This document shows, one piece after another, positions 8,357 to 17,123 of a stretch of DNA of 64,000 bases. A program made the translations under genes and the position numbers. Within the stretch, counting starts at the first letter, position 1. Every line of letters starts with the position of its first letter. The notes beneath the pieces were generated by a model. The model searched no databases. It saw only the letters and a program-made list of their open reading frames with translations, and was not told the origin of the DNA. Source of the DNA: UBA6107 sp964459385 (GTDB lineage: Bacteria > Chloroflexota > Anaerolineae > Anaerolineales > Anaerolineaceae); NCBI GenBank assembly GCA_964459385.1, contig CAYWLG010000011.1:32331-96330 (forward strand), written 5' to 3'.

Positions 8357-9622
8357 ATGTTTATTGATGAAGCCAAAATTTATGTGCGTTCCGGCCGGGG
8401 TGGGGCGGGGATGGTTCATTTTCACAGAGAAAAATATGTGCCGCGCGGTGGCCCGGATGGGGGAGACGGAGGGCGCGGCGGGGATGTGGTGTTTGAAGTG
8501 ATTCCCACGCTAAATACGCTGCAGAGCTTCAGATATAAGCACAAATATGTTGCTGAGGATGGCCAGAACGGTGGCCCCAGTAATATGACCGGCAAATCGG
8601 CGCATAACCTGGTGATTCAGGTGCCGCCGGGTACTTTAATCTATGATGATAACAGCGGCGAACTCTTGGGTGACCTGGTGGAATCGCATCAACAGTTGAC
8701 CCTGTGCAAGGGCGGCCGCGGCGGGCTGGGCAACCAGCATTTTGCCACTTCGCGCAATCAGGCGCCGCGCACAGCCGAAAAAGGGGAACCGCCCGAAGAG
8801 CGTTACCTGCGCCTGGAATTGAAGCTGCTGGCGGATGTCGGCATTGTGGGTGTGCCGAATGCAGGCAAATCGAGCTTTTTGGCTGCTGTCACCAATGCCA
8901 CCCCCAAGATCGCCAACTATCCCTTTACCACGATCGAACCCAATTTGGGTGTTGCCAATTTGGATGACGATACTTCCTTGATCCTGGCGGATATTCCCGG
9001 CTTGATCGAGGGCGCCCACGAAGGGGTCGGCCTGGGCTATGCCTTTTTGCGTCACATTCAGCGGACGAAAGTGCTGATCCACGTTTTAGATGGATTGAGC
9101 GAAGACCCGCTGGCAGATTTTTCGCAGATCAACTCGGAACTGGCAATGTTCGACCCGAAATTGGGCAAGAAACCGCAGATCGTGGTGTTCAACAAGGTAG
9201 ATCTGCCTGAAGTAAAAGAAAAATGGCCGGCTGTCAAAAAGAAATTGAACAAAGAAGGATACTTCTTGTTTGAGATTTCGGCCGCCACACACGAAAATCT
9301 CACCCCGGTACTGTGGAAAGCCCACGAATTATTGCAGACCGCCGTAGAGGAGCCGGTAGTTGAACCACAGATTCCGGTCTATAAACCTGAAGAAGACCCA
9401 CGTGCCTTTGAGATCGTGCGTGAGAGTGATGGTGGCTGGCGTGTGATCGGCAAGGCCATCGAGCGGGCAGCCGAAATGACCTACTGGGAACATGATGGGT
9501 CCCGTCGGCGTTTCCAGCGCTTGATGGAACGGTTGGGAATTGATGAAGCACTCAGGCGTGCCGGGGTCGAAGAAGGGGACAGCGTTTACATCGGCGAAAA
9601 TGAGCTGGAGTGGCAGGAGTAG
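8357..9622 (+). CDS. obgE: GTPase ObgE/CgtA
   Basis: The 421-residue GTPase acts in late 50S ribosome assembly and the stringent response. The glycine-rich Obg fold fills the first 155 residues (GRGGAGMVHFHREKYVPRGG, then repeated GG motifs). The G domain has G1 GVPNAGKS (165-172), G3 DIPGLIEGA and G4 NKVD. The final 75 or so residues form the OCT domain found in Obg of Gram-positive and Chloroflexota lineages. The gene just precedes nadD, a frequent pairing. Confidence 0.96.
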   Translation: MFIDEAKIYVRSGRGGAGMVHFHREKYVPRGGPDGGDGGRGGDVVFEVIPTLNTLQSFRYKHKYVAEDGQNGGPSNMTGKSAHNLVIQVPPGTLIYDDNSGELLGDLVESHQQLTLCKGGRGGLGNQHFATSRNQAPRTAEKGEPPEERYLRLELKLLADVGIVGVPNAGKSSFLAAVTNATPKIANYPFTTIEPNLGVANLDDDTSLILADIPGLIEGAHEGVGLGYAFLRHIQRTKVLIHVLDGLSEDPLADFSQINSELAMFDPKLGKKPQIVVFNKVDLPEVKEKWPAVKKKLNKEGYFLFEISAATHENLTPVLWKAHELLQTAVEEPVVEPQIPVYKPEEDPRAFEIVRESDGGWRVIGKAIERAAEMTYWEHDGSRRRFQRLMERLGIDEALRRAGVEEGDSVYIGENELEWQE

Positions 9623-9624
9623 AA

Positions 9625-10227
9625 ATGCGTATAGGCATTTTTGGTGGTACTTTTGACCCTCCGCACGTTGGGCACCTTATTCTGGCCGAAGAATGCCGCA
9701 CCCAGTTGAATTTGGATAAGCTGTTGTGGGTGGTGACGGATAACCCGCCACACAAGCGCTACGTGAACGTCAGCCCCATTGAGGGCCGCGTGCAGTTGGT
9801 TGAAAAAGCCATTGACGGGAACCCTGCCTTTGCGATCTCACGTGTGGATATTGACCGTCCCGGGCCGCATTACGCCATCGATACCGTGCGCCTGCTCGAG
9901 GAACAATTTCCCAAAGCCGAGATGTATTATTTGATGGGCGGCGATTCGCTCCACGATCTGCCCACCTGGAGCCGCCCGCAGGATTTTGTTAAAGTGTGCG
10001 ACGGCATTGGGGTGATGCGCAGACATGCCGATCAGGTAGACCTGGAATCGCTCGAAAAGGTGCTGCCGGGTATAACGCACAAAGTACACCTGGTAGAAGC
10101 GCCAATTTTGGAAATTTCATCCCATCAGATCCGCCAGAGAATCTACGACGGGCAAGGGTACCGCTATTATTTGCGCGATGCGGTTTATCGAGCTATCAAG
10201 GAGATGGGTTTTTACACCGAAAAATAA
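9625..10227 (+). CDS. nadD: Nicotinate-nucleotide adenylyltransferase
   Basis: The 200-residue enzyme transfers AMP from ATP to nicotinate mononucleotide in NAD synthesis. The nucleotidyltransferase motif is GTFDPPHVGH at the N-terminus, and the second motif is ISSHQIRQRI near the C-terminus. The ATG at 9625 is chosen because MRIGIFGGTFDPP is the usual beginning and GGCAGGAG lies 7 bases ahead. An in-frame GTG 15 bases upstream would overlap obgE. The gap to obgE is two bases, so the two are likely co-transcribed. Confidence 0.95.
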   Translation: MRIGIFGGTFDPPHVGHLILAEECRTQLNLDKLLWVVTDNPPHKRYVNVSPIEGRVQLVEKAIDGNPAFAISRVDIDRPGPHYAIDTVRLLEEQFPKAEMYYLMGGDSLHDLPTWSRPQDFVKVCDGIGVMRRHADQVDLESLEKVLPGITHKVHLVEAPILEISSHQIRQRIYDGQGYRYYLRDAVYRAIKEMGFYTEK

Positions 10228-10228
10228 A

Positions 10229-10250
10229 AGAGGCCTCAGGCCTCTTTTTT
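10229..10250 (+). terminator. Bidirectional terminator after nadD
   Basis: AGAGGCC (10229-10235) pairs with GGCCTCT (10239-10245) around a TCA loop and is followed by TTTTT. On the opposite strand the A-run upstream becomes a T-run, so it can also serve the convergent C45 peptidase gene. Confidence 0.9.
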
Positions 10251-11351
10251 CTAAATATCCACATTGTAGGTGTGAAATTTGTTCTTGCAGGGATTTCCCC
10301 ACGAGACGACCATCTGGCGGGAGGTCAGGTCCATGATCATGCTCACAATGGTTTTTTCCCGATCCATAGGGTCAAGATCGAAAACGGAGTGGTTACAGAT
10401 CGAATCGGGGTAATTCACGTGATCCTGTAAGATGGCTTGTAGCGATTTGATCGAGTGCTTCTTGTTTTCTTTTAGAAGCCGCAGGGCACGGTAATAACGC
10501 ACCCGGGTATGGATGAGTTCATCGGATTCGTTTTCGATGGACTCCATTTTGGGGGAGAGGTAGTTATTGGTGTGGGCGATATAACCGTCTAGACCATAGA
10601 TGAGGTCAAAGTTGCGTGCCGAGACTTCTACATTATAGAGTTCACCGCTTTCATGTGCGATCAGGTGGTTGTAACCGGCGGCGCGCAAAGGCACCACGGC
10701 GTGTCTGAACGCCTGGCCGATGGTTTTGGCACCCAACACCGCGCGCGATACGATGACGCGCGGAATGCCGATACGAGAATCGGAGGGATAAACCGTGTCA
10801 CAGCATTGGGCGATGCCGGCGGCGTTGAAACCGACATTGGGGAGCAAGCCACCGTATGACATGGCTACGATGGGGGGCTCATCGTTGGGTTCCATGTGCA
10901 CGATGTAGACATCGGGCTCGTCATCGGGCAGCCAATCTTCATTGTGGGCTACCAGCACATGCCCGTCGGCAGTGCAGGTTTCGTTCACCCCCAGGCTGGT
11001 GCATTTGGTCAGGTGAAGTGCGTCGGTCGTCACGGCCTCAAGGCCATTGACCACAGCCAGCTCGGTGTAATTGACGTTGGCGCCCTCAGCAATGCCCAGC
11101 AATTCATCCACGTACTGCGGGTAGCGCTCCTGAGCGAAGGGCATATATTTGCGCGCCTGAATTTGCGCGCCATCCCAGGTCAATTGCAGGTTATTGTAAG
11201 TGGATTCGACAAGGGAACGTGCATTGGTAATGCTGTGTTCGATCAAAGAACGGCAAGCCTCGCCAATTTGCTGGCCGATTTGGCGATGCGAGCCTTTCAC
11301 ATGAATAAAGGGTGGGGGACTTGTATGTAATACTGCTGAATTGTCTGTCAT
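10251..11351 (-). CDS. C45-family peptidase / acyl-CoA:6-APA acyltransferase-like Ntn hydrolase
   Basis: The 366-residue product matches the AAT family (Pfam AAT, peptidase C45). The mature nucleophile would be C117 in LTKCTSLGVNETCT, exposed by autocatalytic cleavage before the cysteine. HNEDWLP, SYGGLLPNVGFN and HTNNYLS follow in the order seen in the family. These enzymes cleave or form amide bonds of small acylated or peptidyl substrates; the substrate here cannot be told. There is no signal peptide, so it is probably cytoplasmic. It is a single gene between two terminators. Confidence 0.85.
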   Translation of the reverse strand: MTDNSAVLHTSPPPFIHVKGSHRQIGQQIGEACRSLIEHSITNARSLVESTYNNLQLTWDGAQIQARKYMPFAQERYPQYVDELLGIAEGANVNYTELAVVNGLEAVTTDALHLTKCTSLGVNETCTADGHVLVAHNEDWLPDDEPDVYIVHMEPNDEPPIVAMSYGGLLPNVGFNAAGIAQCCDTVYPSDSRIGIPRVIVSRAVLGAKTIGQAFRHAVVPLRAAGYNHLIAHESGELYNVEVSARNFDLIYGLDGYIAHTNNYLSPKMESIENESDELIHTRVRYYRALRLLKENKKHSIKSLQAILQDHVNYPDSICNHSVFDLDPMDREKTIVSMIMDLTSRQMVVSWGNPCKNKFHTYNVDI

Positions 11352-11397
11352 GGGGTTAACTATAAGCGAATTTCATCTGAAGGGCAAGGACAACAAA

Positions 11398-11420
11398 AAC
11401 AGCCCTCTTATGAGGGCTGT
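11398..11420 (-). terminator. Terminator of the lipoprotein operon
   Basis: CAGCCCTC (11400-11407) and GAGGGCTG (11412-11419) form an eight-pair stem with a four-base loop. Read on the minus strand it is followed by TTTTTG. Confidence 0.88.
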
Positions 11421-11439
11421 TAGTGACAAATTATGCGGG

Positions 11440-12288
11440 TTATTGCCGAATCAGATTTAGATTTCCCAAGGCCATTTCCACGTTTATGGTGATGGTGGGG
11501 CCTTCGGAGCCACTTTCGTAGCGGGAACCGTCAATCGTCCACGTGCCGTTAACATTTACGTTGGTCAGCCCGCCGTTGATGACCACCAAAGTGTGCGCGC
11601 CGGTTGGGACGATGATCTTGACATCGCTGACGCCGGAACTTAATTTCACGGAGATGTCTCGATTAAGCTCACCCGAAAAATCGAGAGTGTAACTGCCGGC
11701 ACCGCTTTCAAAGTTGATCACGTCCACGTTGGCGTTTCCCAACCCGAGCAGTTTCACCTCAGAGGCGCCGGTCTTGTACTGCAAGCGATGCATAACGACC
11801 GGGTTTGCCTGATCAAAACGAACGGTGGCTTGGCTGGCGCCGTCACTGATATCCAGGTTCGTGAGCGATAAACCACTGAGATCCAGGGTTCCTTGATAGG
11901 CGCCTGCATTCACTTCCAACGCGAGCGGGGTGTTGCCGAGTTTCAAAGACCAGTTGTTTTTGATCTTGCCATTGGGGATGCCGGCATTGGTGGTATGCGA
12001 TTGGGTGATCAACACCCCATCTGAAAGTGCACGGATGCTGGGCTGCCAGTCTGCAACGTTGTAGACCACCGTGCCTTCCACCAGCGAATCGCTGCCGCCG
12101 CTGATATCCAGCTTGCCGCCGCCCATCTCGATTTTGACCTCTGATTCTTCTACACCAGCGGGGACGGGTTCATTAATGTTTAGTTCGTGAGTTTCACTGG
12201 TTTCAATGGCCGGCACGTTGACGCTGAATGAGCAGGCCATCAAGGTTACGGCAACGAGCACCAGTGAAGCGATCTTTATCAATTTCAT
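11440..12288 (-). CDS. Toast-rack-type lipoprotein
   Basis: The 282-residue protein begins with a lipoprotein signal peptide ending in the lipobox LMAC, so Cys19 should be lipidated and the protein held on the outer face of the membrane. The rest is beta-strand-rich with a repeated pattern of GGGKLDISGGS, GASQATVRF, GASEVKLLG and GVSDVKI. This resembles the toast-rack and LiaF-like adhesin folds (DUF2154/DUF4097 type), with no catalytic motif. It is the last gene of an ECF-sigma operon, 25 bases after the bactofilin-like gene, so an envelope-stress role is inferred. Confidence 0.75.
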   Translation of the reverse strand: MKLIKIASLVLVAVTLMACSFSVNVPAIETSETHELNINEPVPAGVEESEVKIEMGGGKLDISGGSDSLVEGTVVYNVADWQPSIRALSDGVLITQSHTTNAGIPNGKIKNNWSLKLGNTPLALEVNAGAYQGTLDLSGLSLTNLDISDGASQATVRFDQANPVVMHRLQYKTGASEVKLLGLGNANVDVINFESGAGSYTLDFSGELNRDISVKLSSGVSDVKIIVPTGAHTLVVINGGLTNVNVNGTWTIDGSRYESGSEGPTITINVEMALGNLNLIRQ

Positions 12289-12313
12289 TTTTCTCCAAAT
12301 TCTTTCTTGAACG

Positions 12314-13354
12314 CTACTCGTTTCCCATTGGGGGTTGAATGTCAGCAGGGGGCACGGGTGTCGGCTGAACTTTTACAGGGGCTTGCATCTGACTAAGCGC
12401 GAATTTGGTCGAACCAAAACGGCTGATCACCACTGCGCCCAGAGTGAACATGGCGACCAAGAAACCGAGCAGCCAACCCAGGCAGGGAATGAGGCTGATC
12501 AGACCGACCACCAGGCTAAGCAGCAAGGTGCCGATGCCGGCAGAAACGGCGGCGGGCCAGTTGGCCTTGAACAGTTTCCCGATCCACTCGCCCAGGTCAA
12601 AACCTGCCACGAACCAGCCATACAGGGTGGTCAGTGCAATTGCCAGCACAGAGAAGATCATCACCGGTATCAGAATAATGGTGATCGTCATGATGACCAG
12701 AACGATGGGCACCCCGATCATGGTGATGAGGCCCACCCCACCGCTCACCCAAAACTCGTGGTTCAAGGTATCAGAAACACGTTTGATCTGCGTGGGGAAG
12801 ATCAACGCCACCACCACTGCCAGTGCAGCCAACGCCAATGATTCAAAAGCAACTGCCAGTATCTTTTCAAGCAGTCCGGGGCTGGGTTTCGCCGGGGAGG
12901 TTTGTTGCCCGTGGTTTAGGTCCAACTGCAGCGGGGCCTGTTCGGTGATCTGGCCGCTGATCTGCGCACCGGGGGCGCGTTTGATCGAGGCTCCCACAGA
13001 AACGATGTCGCCGTTGATGACGGCGCTGTCGTCCAAACTGACTACGCCGCCGATGGCAACAATATCGCCATTTACGCTGCCGGTGATGGTCATGGTCCCG
13101 CCCGTGAGCACAATATCCCCGTTCACCTGGGCACCATTTTCGATGGTGACGGTGCCGCCAACGACGAAGAGGTTGCCCTCCAGCGTTTCGCCGTATTTTA
13201 AACGGAAGGTATCGCCGAGAATGAACTTATCTCCATGCTGCAGATTGCCATTCTGAGGTGTAGGCGTCGGCGATTGCGCTGAAGCGGGAATCGTCAGCAG
13301 CATCAGCGAGAAGAGCACCAATAAGATTGAAAGAAACCGGTTCATTTTTTTCAT
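12314..13354 (-). CDS. Secreted bactofilin-like (polymer-forming) protein with C-terminal membrane domain
   Basis: The 346-residue product has a signal peptide (LLVLFSLMLLTIPASAQ). A right-handed beta-helix follows with short repeats GNLFVVGGTVTIENGAQVNGDIVLTGG, the polymer-forming cytoskeletal type. A hinge is followed by about four hydrophobic helices at the C-terminus. The beta-helix would lie outside the membrane, unlike cytoplasmic bactofilins. The start at 13354 overlaps the anti-sigma stop as ATGA, which decides it over a longer frame that reaches back into the anti-sigma gene. Regulation by the adjacent ECF sigma factor is likely. Confidence 0.8.
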   Translation of the reverse strand: MKKMNRFLSILLVLFSLMLLTIPASAQSPTPTPQNGNLQHGDKFILGDTFRLKYGETLEGNLFVVGGTVTIENGAQVNGDIVLTGGTMTITGSVNGDIVAIGGVVSLDDSAVINGDIVSVGASIKRAPGAQISGQITEQAPLQLDLNHGQQTSPAKPSPGLLEKILAVAFESLALAALAVVVALIFPTQIKRVSDTLNHEFWVSGGVGLITMIGVPIVLVIMTITIILIPVMIFSVLAIALTTLYGWFVAGFDLGEWIGKLFKANWPAAVSAGIGTLLLSLVVGLISLIPCLGWLLGFLVAMFTLGAVVISRFGSTKFALSQMQAPVKVQPTPVPPADIQPPMGNE

Positions 13355-13890
13355 TTTGTTGTCCTGATTCCTTTCAGGGTAATGCGATAAAGTGAAACGC
13401 TCCAGGCAACGACAGTGATGCCTACCCAAAGCGAGAGTAACAAACCAAGGCTGAGAACTAAACCGGTTGGGGCTGCCTTGACGAACGAGGCGACGAAGAA
13501 CCAGAATTGTGTGACTGCACTCACCAGCTTAACAATGCCAGACAAGAGATTGACTAAAATTGTGATCGGTGAGATGGGAGGGAGGAGAAGGAATCCAAGC
13601 GTGATCGCGGCAGCAAAAGCGGTAGCCACAAAACTGATGATCATGATGCGCGTTTGCTGTTTCTTTTGAGCGGCACGCCGCGCATCGAGACTATTTTGCC
13701 AGCGTTGGCTAAACCCAATCGGGGCTGTGATGATCGGCGCAGTTTTGATCACTTGCCGCGCATCTGCCCAGGATTGGGACAATTGGGCGCAATGCGGGCA
13801 GGCTGCCAGATGCTGATCGAGTTGGCGTTTTTCTTCCGGGCCAACCGGACGATCTTCGAGGATCCAGGCTTCAAAGGGCTGGTGATTCAT
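13351..13890 (-). CDS. Anti-sigma factor with zinc-finger (zf-HC2) and membrane helices
   Basis: The 179-residue protein carries the zinc-binding anti-sigma motif HLAACPHC near residues 27-34. A linker and at least two hydrophobic stretches (about residues 80-100 and 140-165) follow. Such proteins hold the partner ECF sigma factor at the membrane until a signal releases it. The start overlaps the end of the sigma gene by 20 bases and the stop overlaps the next start by four, so all three are translationally coupled. Confidence 0.85.
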   Translation of the reverse strand: MNHQPFEAWILEDRPVGPEEKRQLDQHLAACPHCAQLSQSWADARQVIKTAPIITAPIGFSQRWQNSLDARRAAQKKQQTRIMIISFVATAFAAAITLGFLLLPPISPITILVNLLSGIVKLVSAVTQFWFFVASFVKAAPTGLVLSLGLLLSLWVGITVVAWSVSLYRITLKGIRTTK

Positions 13891-14464
13891 GTGTCCTCCT
13901 CTCGTTCACTTGATTTGCTTGGTTTGATGAAAGCATTTCTGCCAGTTGCCGCCTTGAACGATGTAGGCGACTTTTTACTGCACTTACTGTTAATGAAAGC
14001 ATTTGACTAATTTCTTCCTCTGAACAGTCATACCAATATTTTAGAATTACGGCTGCACGGTCCTGTGGGTTGAGCTGATTGACCAGACCATGCAAAGCAT
14101 CCCGTTCCTGGTTATGACTGTATTCCTTTTCAGGATTCGGGATGGAGGTATCGGCCAGATCAAGATCGGGGAACTCATCCAGCTCAAAGAGCGGAAGGCG
14201 GCGCTTGCGTTGTTGGTCGATACAGTAATGGGCGGCAATTGAGAGCAGCCAGGTGATGAAAGAACGCTGTGTATCATATTTTTTTAGATTCTGATAGGCG
14301 CGCCAAAAGGTTTCTTGGGCAGCATCTTCAGCAGCAGTTCCTTCTCCAAGCATGCGGTAGCACAGGTTATACACCGGGTTCTGATAGGTTTCTACCAACC
14401 GGGTGAAAGCGTCGTCACTGCCGTTTAGTGCTTCTTCAAGCCACTCTTGCTCAGAATTGCTCAC
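13871..14464 (-). CDS. ECF-type RNA polymerase sigma factor
   Basis: The 197-residue protein has region 2 (LCYRMLGEGTAAEDAAQETFWRAYQNL, with the DAAQETF core) and region 4 (LNPQDRAAVILKYWYDCSEEEISQMLSLTVSAVKSRLHRSR), the normal ECF architecture with no extra C-terminal domain. It would direct RNA polymerase to its own operon and to envelope genes. It is the first gene of the unit sigma factor, anti-sigma factor, bactofilin-like protein, toast-rack lipoprotein. Confidence 0.92.
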   Translation of the reverse strand: MSNSEQEWLEEALNGSDDAFTRLVETYQNPVYNLCYRMLGEGTAAEDAAQETFWRAYQNLKKYDTQRSFITWLLSIAAHYCIDQQRKRRLPLFELDEFPDLDLADTSIPNPEKEYSHNQERDALHGLVNQLNPQDRAAVILKYWYDCSEEEISQMLSLTVSAVKSRLHRSRRQLAEMLSSNQANQVNERRTHESPAL

Positions 14465-14555
14465 ACATGCCTCAATGTTTTCTTTTTCTATTGAGGTATA
14501 CGCAGGTTACTCAAGAAAGTTGCATCATTGAACAGATATTTATCAAGTACATTCA

Positions 14556-15191
14556 CTAAAATACGATCTCTTCCTTGCCGGCCAACTTATTCTGGATTCT
14601 TTCGACCACTTGGTCGAGATGCTGTGGCTTGTGCACAAAATCGAGATCATCGGTGCGCAAAGTGAGCACGGGGCAAAGGTCAAAGTTATTCATCCAGTCA
14701 TCATAAAAATTATCTAGTAACTGCAAGTAGTCGGCAGAGATGGTAGATTCCATTTCGCGGCCGCGCGAATGGATGCGATTCATCAGAACATCTACCGGTG
14801 CCTTGAGGTAGATCAGCAGGGAAGGTGGGGGAAGTTTTTTAACCACCAGATTATAGATCTGCCAGTAGGTCTGGTAATCGCGCTCGGTGATATTTTTCAT
14901 GGCATGTAAGGCGCGCACGAAAATATAGGCATCTTCATAGATGGAACGGTCGATAATGGCAGAGCGCGACCCGTTGAACATGTCGAGATGCTGTTCCGCA
15001 CGATGGCCCAGGAAAAAGACCTGTAAATGAAAAGACCACTGCCGCATATCGGCATAGAAGTCGGCCAGATAAGGGTTATCGACCACAGATTCATAGGCGG
15101 TCTTCCAGCCTAACCTTTCGCCGATCTTTTCGGTGAGAGAGGTTTTGCCTGAACCGATGTTCCCTGCGACGAGGATCAGATGTTTGGGCAT
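14556..15191 (-). CDS. Deoxynucleoside kinase
   Basis: The 211-residue enzyme has the P-loop GNIGSGKTSL at the N-terminus. The dNK-family signatures that follow are DRSIYEDAYIF (the ERS/DRS substrate motif) and RIHSRGREMES (lid). It phosphorylates deoxynucleosides (deoxyadenosine/deoxyguanosine or broader) with ATP in the salvage pathway. Bacterial homologues often occur as pairs; only one is present here. The start codon follows GGAGAAGC. Confidence 0.9.
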   Translation of the reverse strand: MPKHLILVAGNIGSGKTSLTEKIGERLGWKTAYESVVDNPYLADFYADMRQWSFHLQVFFLGHRAEQHLDMFNGSRSAIIDRSIYEDAYIFVRALHAMKNITERDYQTYWQIYNLVVKKLPPPSLLIYLKAPVDVLMNRIHSRGREMESTISADYLQLLDNFYDDWMNNFDLCPVLTLRTDDLDFVHKPQHLDQVVERIQNKLAGKEEIVF

Positions 15192-15264
15192 GGTGCTTCT
15201 CCTTGGGCGGATGAGAGTATGCTAATTATACGCGATTGCAGTATCTCAGGCGGGCATTGCGTGT

Positions 15265-15270
15265 TATAAT
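15265..15270 (+). promoter_or_regulatory. -10 box upstream of the DEAD-box helicase
   Basis: A perfect TATAAT begins the roughly 100-base leader of the helicase gene. A TTGCAG lies 23 bases upstream, too far to be a standard -35 element, so only the -10 is supported. Confidence 0.5.
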
Positions 15271-15319
15271 CTCGTGCGGCGCTTTTACAGATAGAAGCAG
15301 TTCAATTGTATGGTTCAAG

Positions 15320-15350
15320 TGCCTCGCCGGTCTTTTGGCAGGCATTTTTT
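15320..15350 (+). terminator. Terminator-like hairpin in the helicase leader
   Basis: TGCCT (15320-15324) pairs with AGGCA (15340-15344), with an inner CC/GG pairing, and is followed at once by six T residues. It lies between the -10 box and the helicase start, 24 bases before the ATG. That position suggests conditional attenuation of the helicase transcript. Confidence 0.65.
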
Positions 15351-15374
15351 GTTGTAATTTTGAGGAGTAAGTAA

Positions 15375-17075
15375 ATGGTTTCAAAGTTTGCAGAATTGGG
15401 GTTATACCCTCAATTTGTCAAAGCTGTGGAGAATATGGGGTTCGAAGAGCCTACCCCCATCCAACAGCAGGCAATCCCGGCCATGTTGATGGGACGGGAT
15501 TTAATCGGGCAGGCTCAAACGGGTACGGGGAAAACAGCAGCTTTCATGCTGCCCCTATTACAGAATTTGGATCCGAACGGAACGGCTGTGCAGGCATTGA
15601 TCCTGGCACCCACGCGCGAACTGGCAAAACAGGTCGCAGATGCCGGTGAGGCCTTCTCGCAAGAATCAAAAGTAAAGATACTGCCGGTTTACGGCGGTCA
15701 ATCTTATACGATCCAAAAGAGCGCCTTAAAACGAGGCGTGGACGTGGTCGTGGGCACACCCGGTCGTTTGCTCGACCTCATACACCAAGATGTTTTGGAT
15801 CTGAGCCAGGTGCACACCCTGATCCTGGATGAAGCCGATGAAATGCTTGAAATGGGTTTCATCGAAGATGTTGAAACGATCTTGAAAGAACTGGCCGATG
15901 ACAGGCAAATTGCTTTGTTCAGTGCCACCATGCCGCTGGCGATTCGAAAATTAGCAGATCACTATCTCAAAGAGCCGGAATCTATTGCCATTAATTCTGA
16001 ACGATTAACTGTTGCCGAAACCGAGCAGCGTTTTTATCGTGTTCGCAATGAGAACAAATTTGCGGCTCTTTTACGGCTTCTGGCTGTTGAAGACATCAGC
16101 AGTGCTCTTGTCTTTACCCGTACCAAAGCACGCACTCAGGAACTGGCAGACGATCTGGCCCGCAATGGTTTTTCGGCCATTGCATTGCACGGAGACCTTA
16201 ACCAGAACATGCGCGATCAGGTCATGCTGCGCTTCCGAAATCACGGTGTAAAACTGCTGATCGCAACCGATGTCGCCGCGCGCGGCCTGGATGTGGAGGA
16301 TGTGAGCCACGTCATTAACTATGACTTCCCTCAGGATGCAGAAGATTACGTGCACCGCATTGGTCGAACAGGCCGTGCGGGGAAGACCGGTATTGCCATC
16401 ACCCTGTTGACACCCAGCGAACGTGGACGTCAGAAGGAAGTGATCGCCTATACCAACCAGCCGGTAAAAGACTGCACACTGCCTACATTTGAAGAGGTGG
16501 AAGCCGCCCGTGAAGATAGACTGGTGCAAAAACTTTCTGAGCAGCTCATGGTGGGTGTCACACCCTCAGAGCGTATGTTGATCGAACATATGGGCGAGCT
16601 GGGTTTAAACACCATTGAGGTCGCCGTGGCTGCGATCCGGTTGATGCGCGCCGGCGAAACCAAAATGAAAGCGGTCGATCTCAACGAGCCCGTTCGGGAA
16701 CCCAAACATGAACGTCTTGCCAAGCGACATGAAAGCAGCCTTTCAACCGGGCGCGAAAAATGGAACGAGAAACGCCGCGATGGTGGCCGCAAAGGGGCGC
16801 ACAAATCCTTCAACCGCGATTCTGCGCCGATCGAAGGTGGCATGGTGAGATTGTGGATGAACTTGGGCAACCAAAATGGCATTCGTCCCGGTGACGTGGT
16901 GGGTGCCATTGCCAGCGAAGTGGGAATTCCCGGCAAAGCGATTGGCGAGATCACCATCTTGAGCGACCATACCCTGGTGGATGTCTCTGAGGTGCACGTG
17001 AAAAAGGTGCTCTCTGCCAGCACAGGCAAGTATCATCTGCGCGGCAAGCCCGTCACACTGCGATTGGCGGAATAA
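15375..17075 (+). CDS. DEAD-box ATP-dependent RNA helicase with DbpA-type RNA-binding domain
   Basis: The 566-residue protein has all DEAD-box motifs: Q motif (FEEPTPIQQQAIP), motif I AQTGTGKT, PTRELA, motif II DEAD, SAT, and motif VI HRIGRTGRAG. A linker rich in charged residues follows. The last 75 residues or so (GGMVRLWMNLGNQNGIRPGD onward) are a DbpA/CsdA-type RRM that targets structured RNA, often 23S rRNA. It probably acts in ribosome assembly or cold adaptation. A strong GAGGAG precedes the ATG. Confidence 0.93.
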   Translation: MVSKFAELGLYPQFVKAVENMGFEEPTPIQQQAIPAMLMGRDLIGQAQTGTGKTAAFMLPLLQNLDPNGTAVQALILAPTRELAKQVADAGEAFSQESKVKILPVYGGQSYTIQKSALKRGVDVVVGTPGRLLDLIHQDVLDLSQVHTLILDEADEMLEMGFIEDVETILKELADDRQIALFSATMPLAIRKLADHYLKEPESIAINSERLTVAETEQRFYRVRNENKFAALLRLLAVEDISSALVFTRTKARTQELADDLARNGFSAIALHGDLNQNMRDQVMLRFRNHGVKLLIATDVAARGLDVEDVSHVINYDFPQDAEDYVHRIGRTGRAGKTGIAITLLTPSERGRQKEVIAYTNQPVKDCTLPTFEEVEAAREDRLVQKLSEQLMVGVTPSERMLIEHMGELGLNTIEVAVAAIRLMRAGETKMKAVDLNEPVREPKHERLAKRHESSLSTGREKWNEKRRDGGRKGAHKSFNRDSAPIEGGMVRLWMNLGNQNGIRPGDVVGAIASEVGIPGKAIGEITILSDHTLVDVSEVHVKKVLSASTGKYHLRGKPVTLRLAE

Positions 17076-17090
17076 GTTTTTTGGTAGCAA

Positions 17091-17120
17091 AATCCCCTGA
17101 CTAAATCAGGGGATTTTTTT
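17091..17120 (+). terminator. Terminator between helicase and degV (convergent)
   Basis: AATCCCCTGA (17091-17100) and TCAGGGGATT (17106-17115) form a ten-pair stem followed by T residues. It lies between two convergent genes and should work for the plus-strand helicase. Confidence 0.92.
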
Positions 17121-17123
17121 TGA

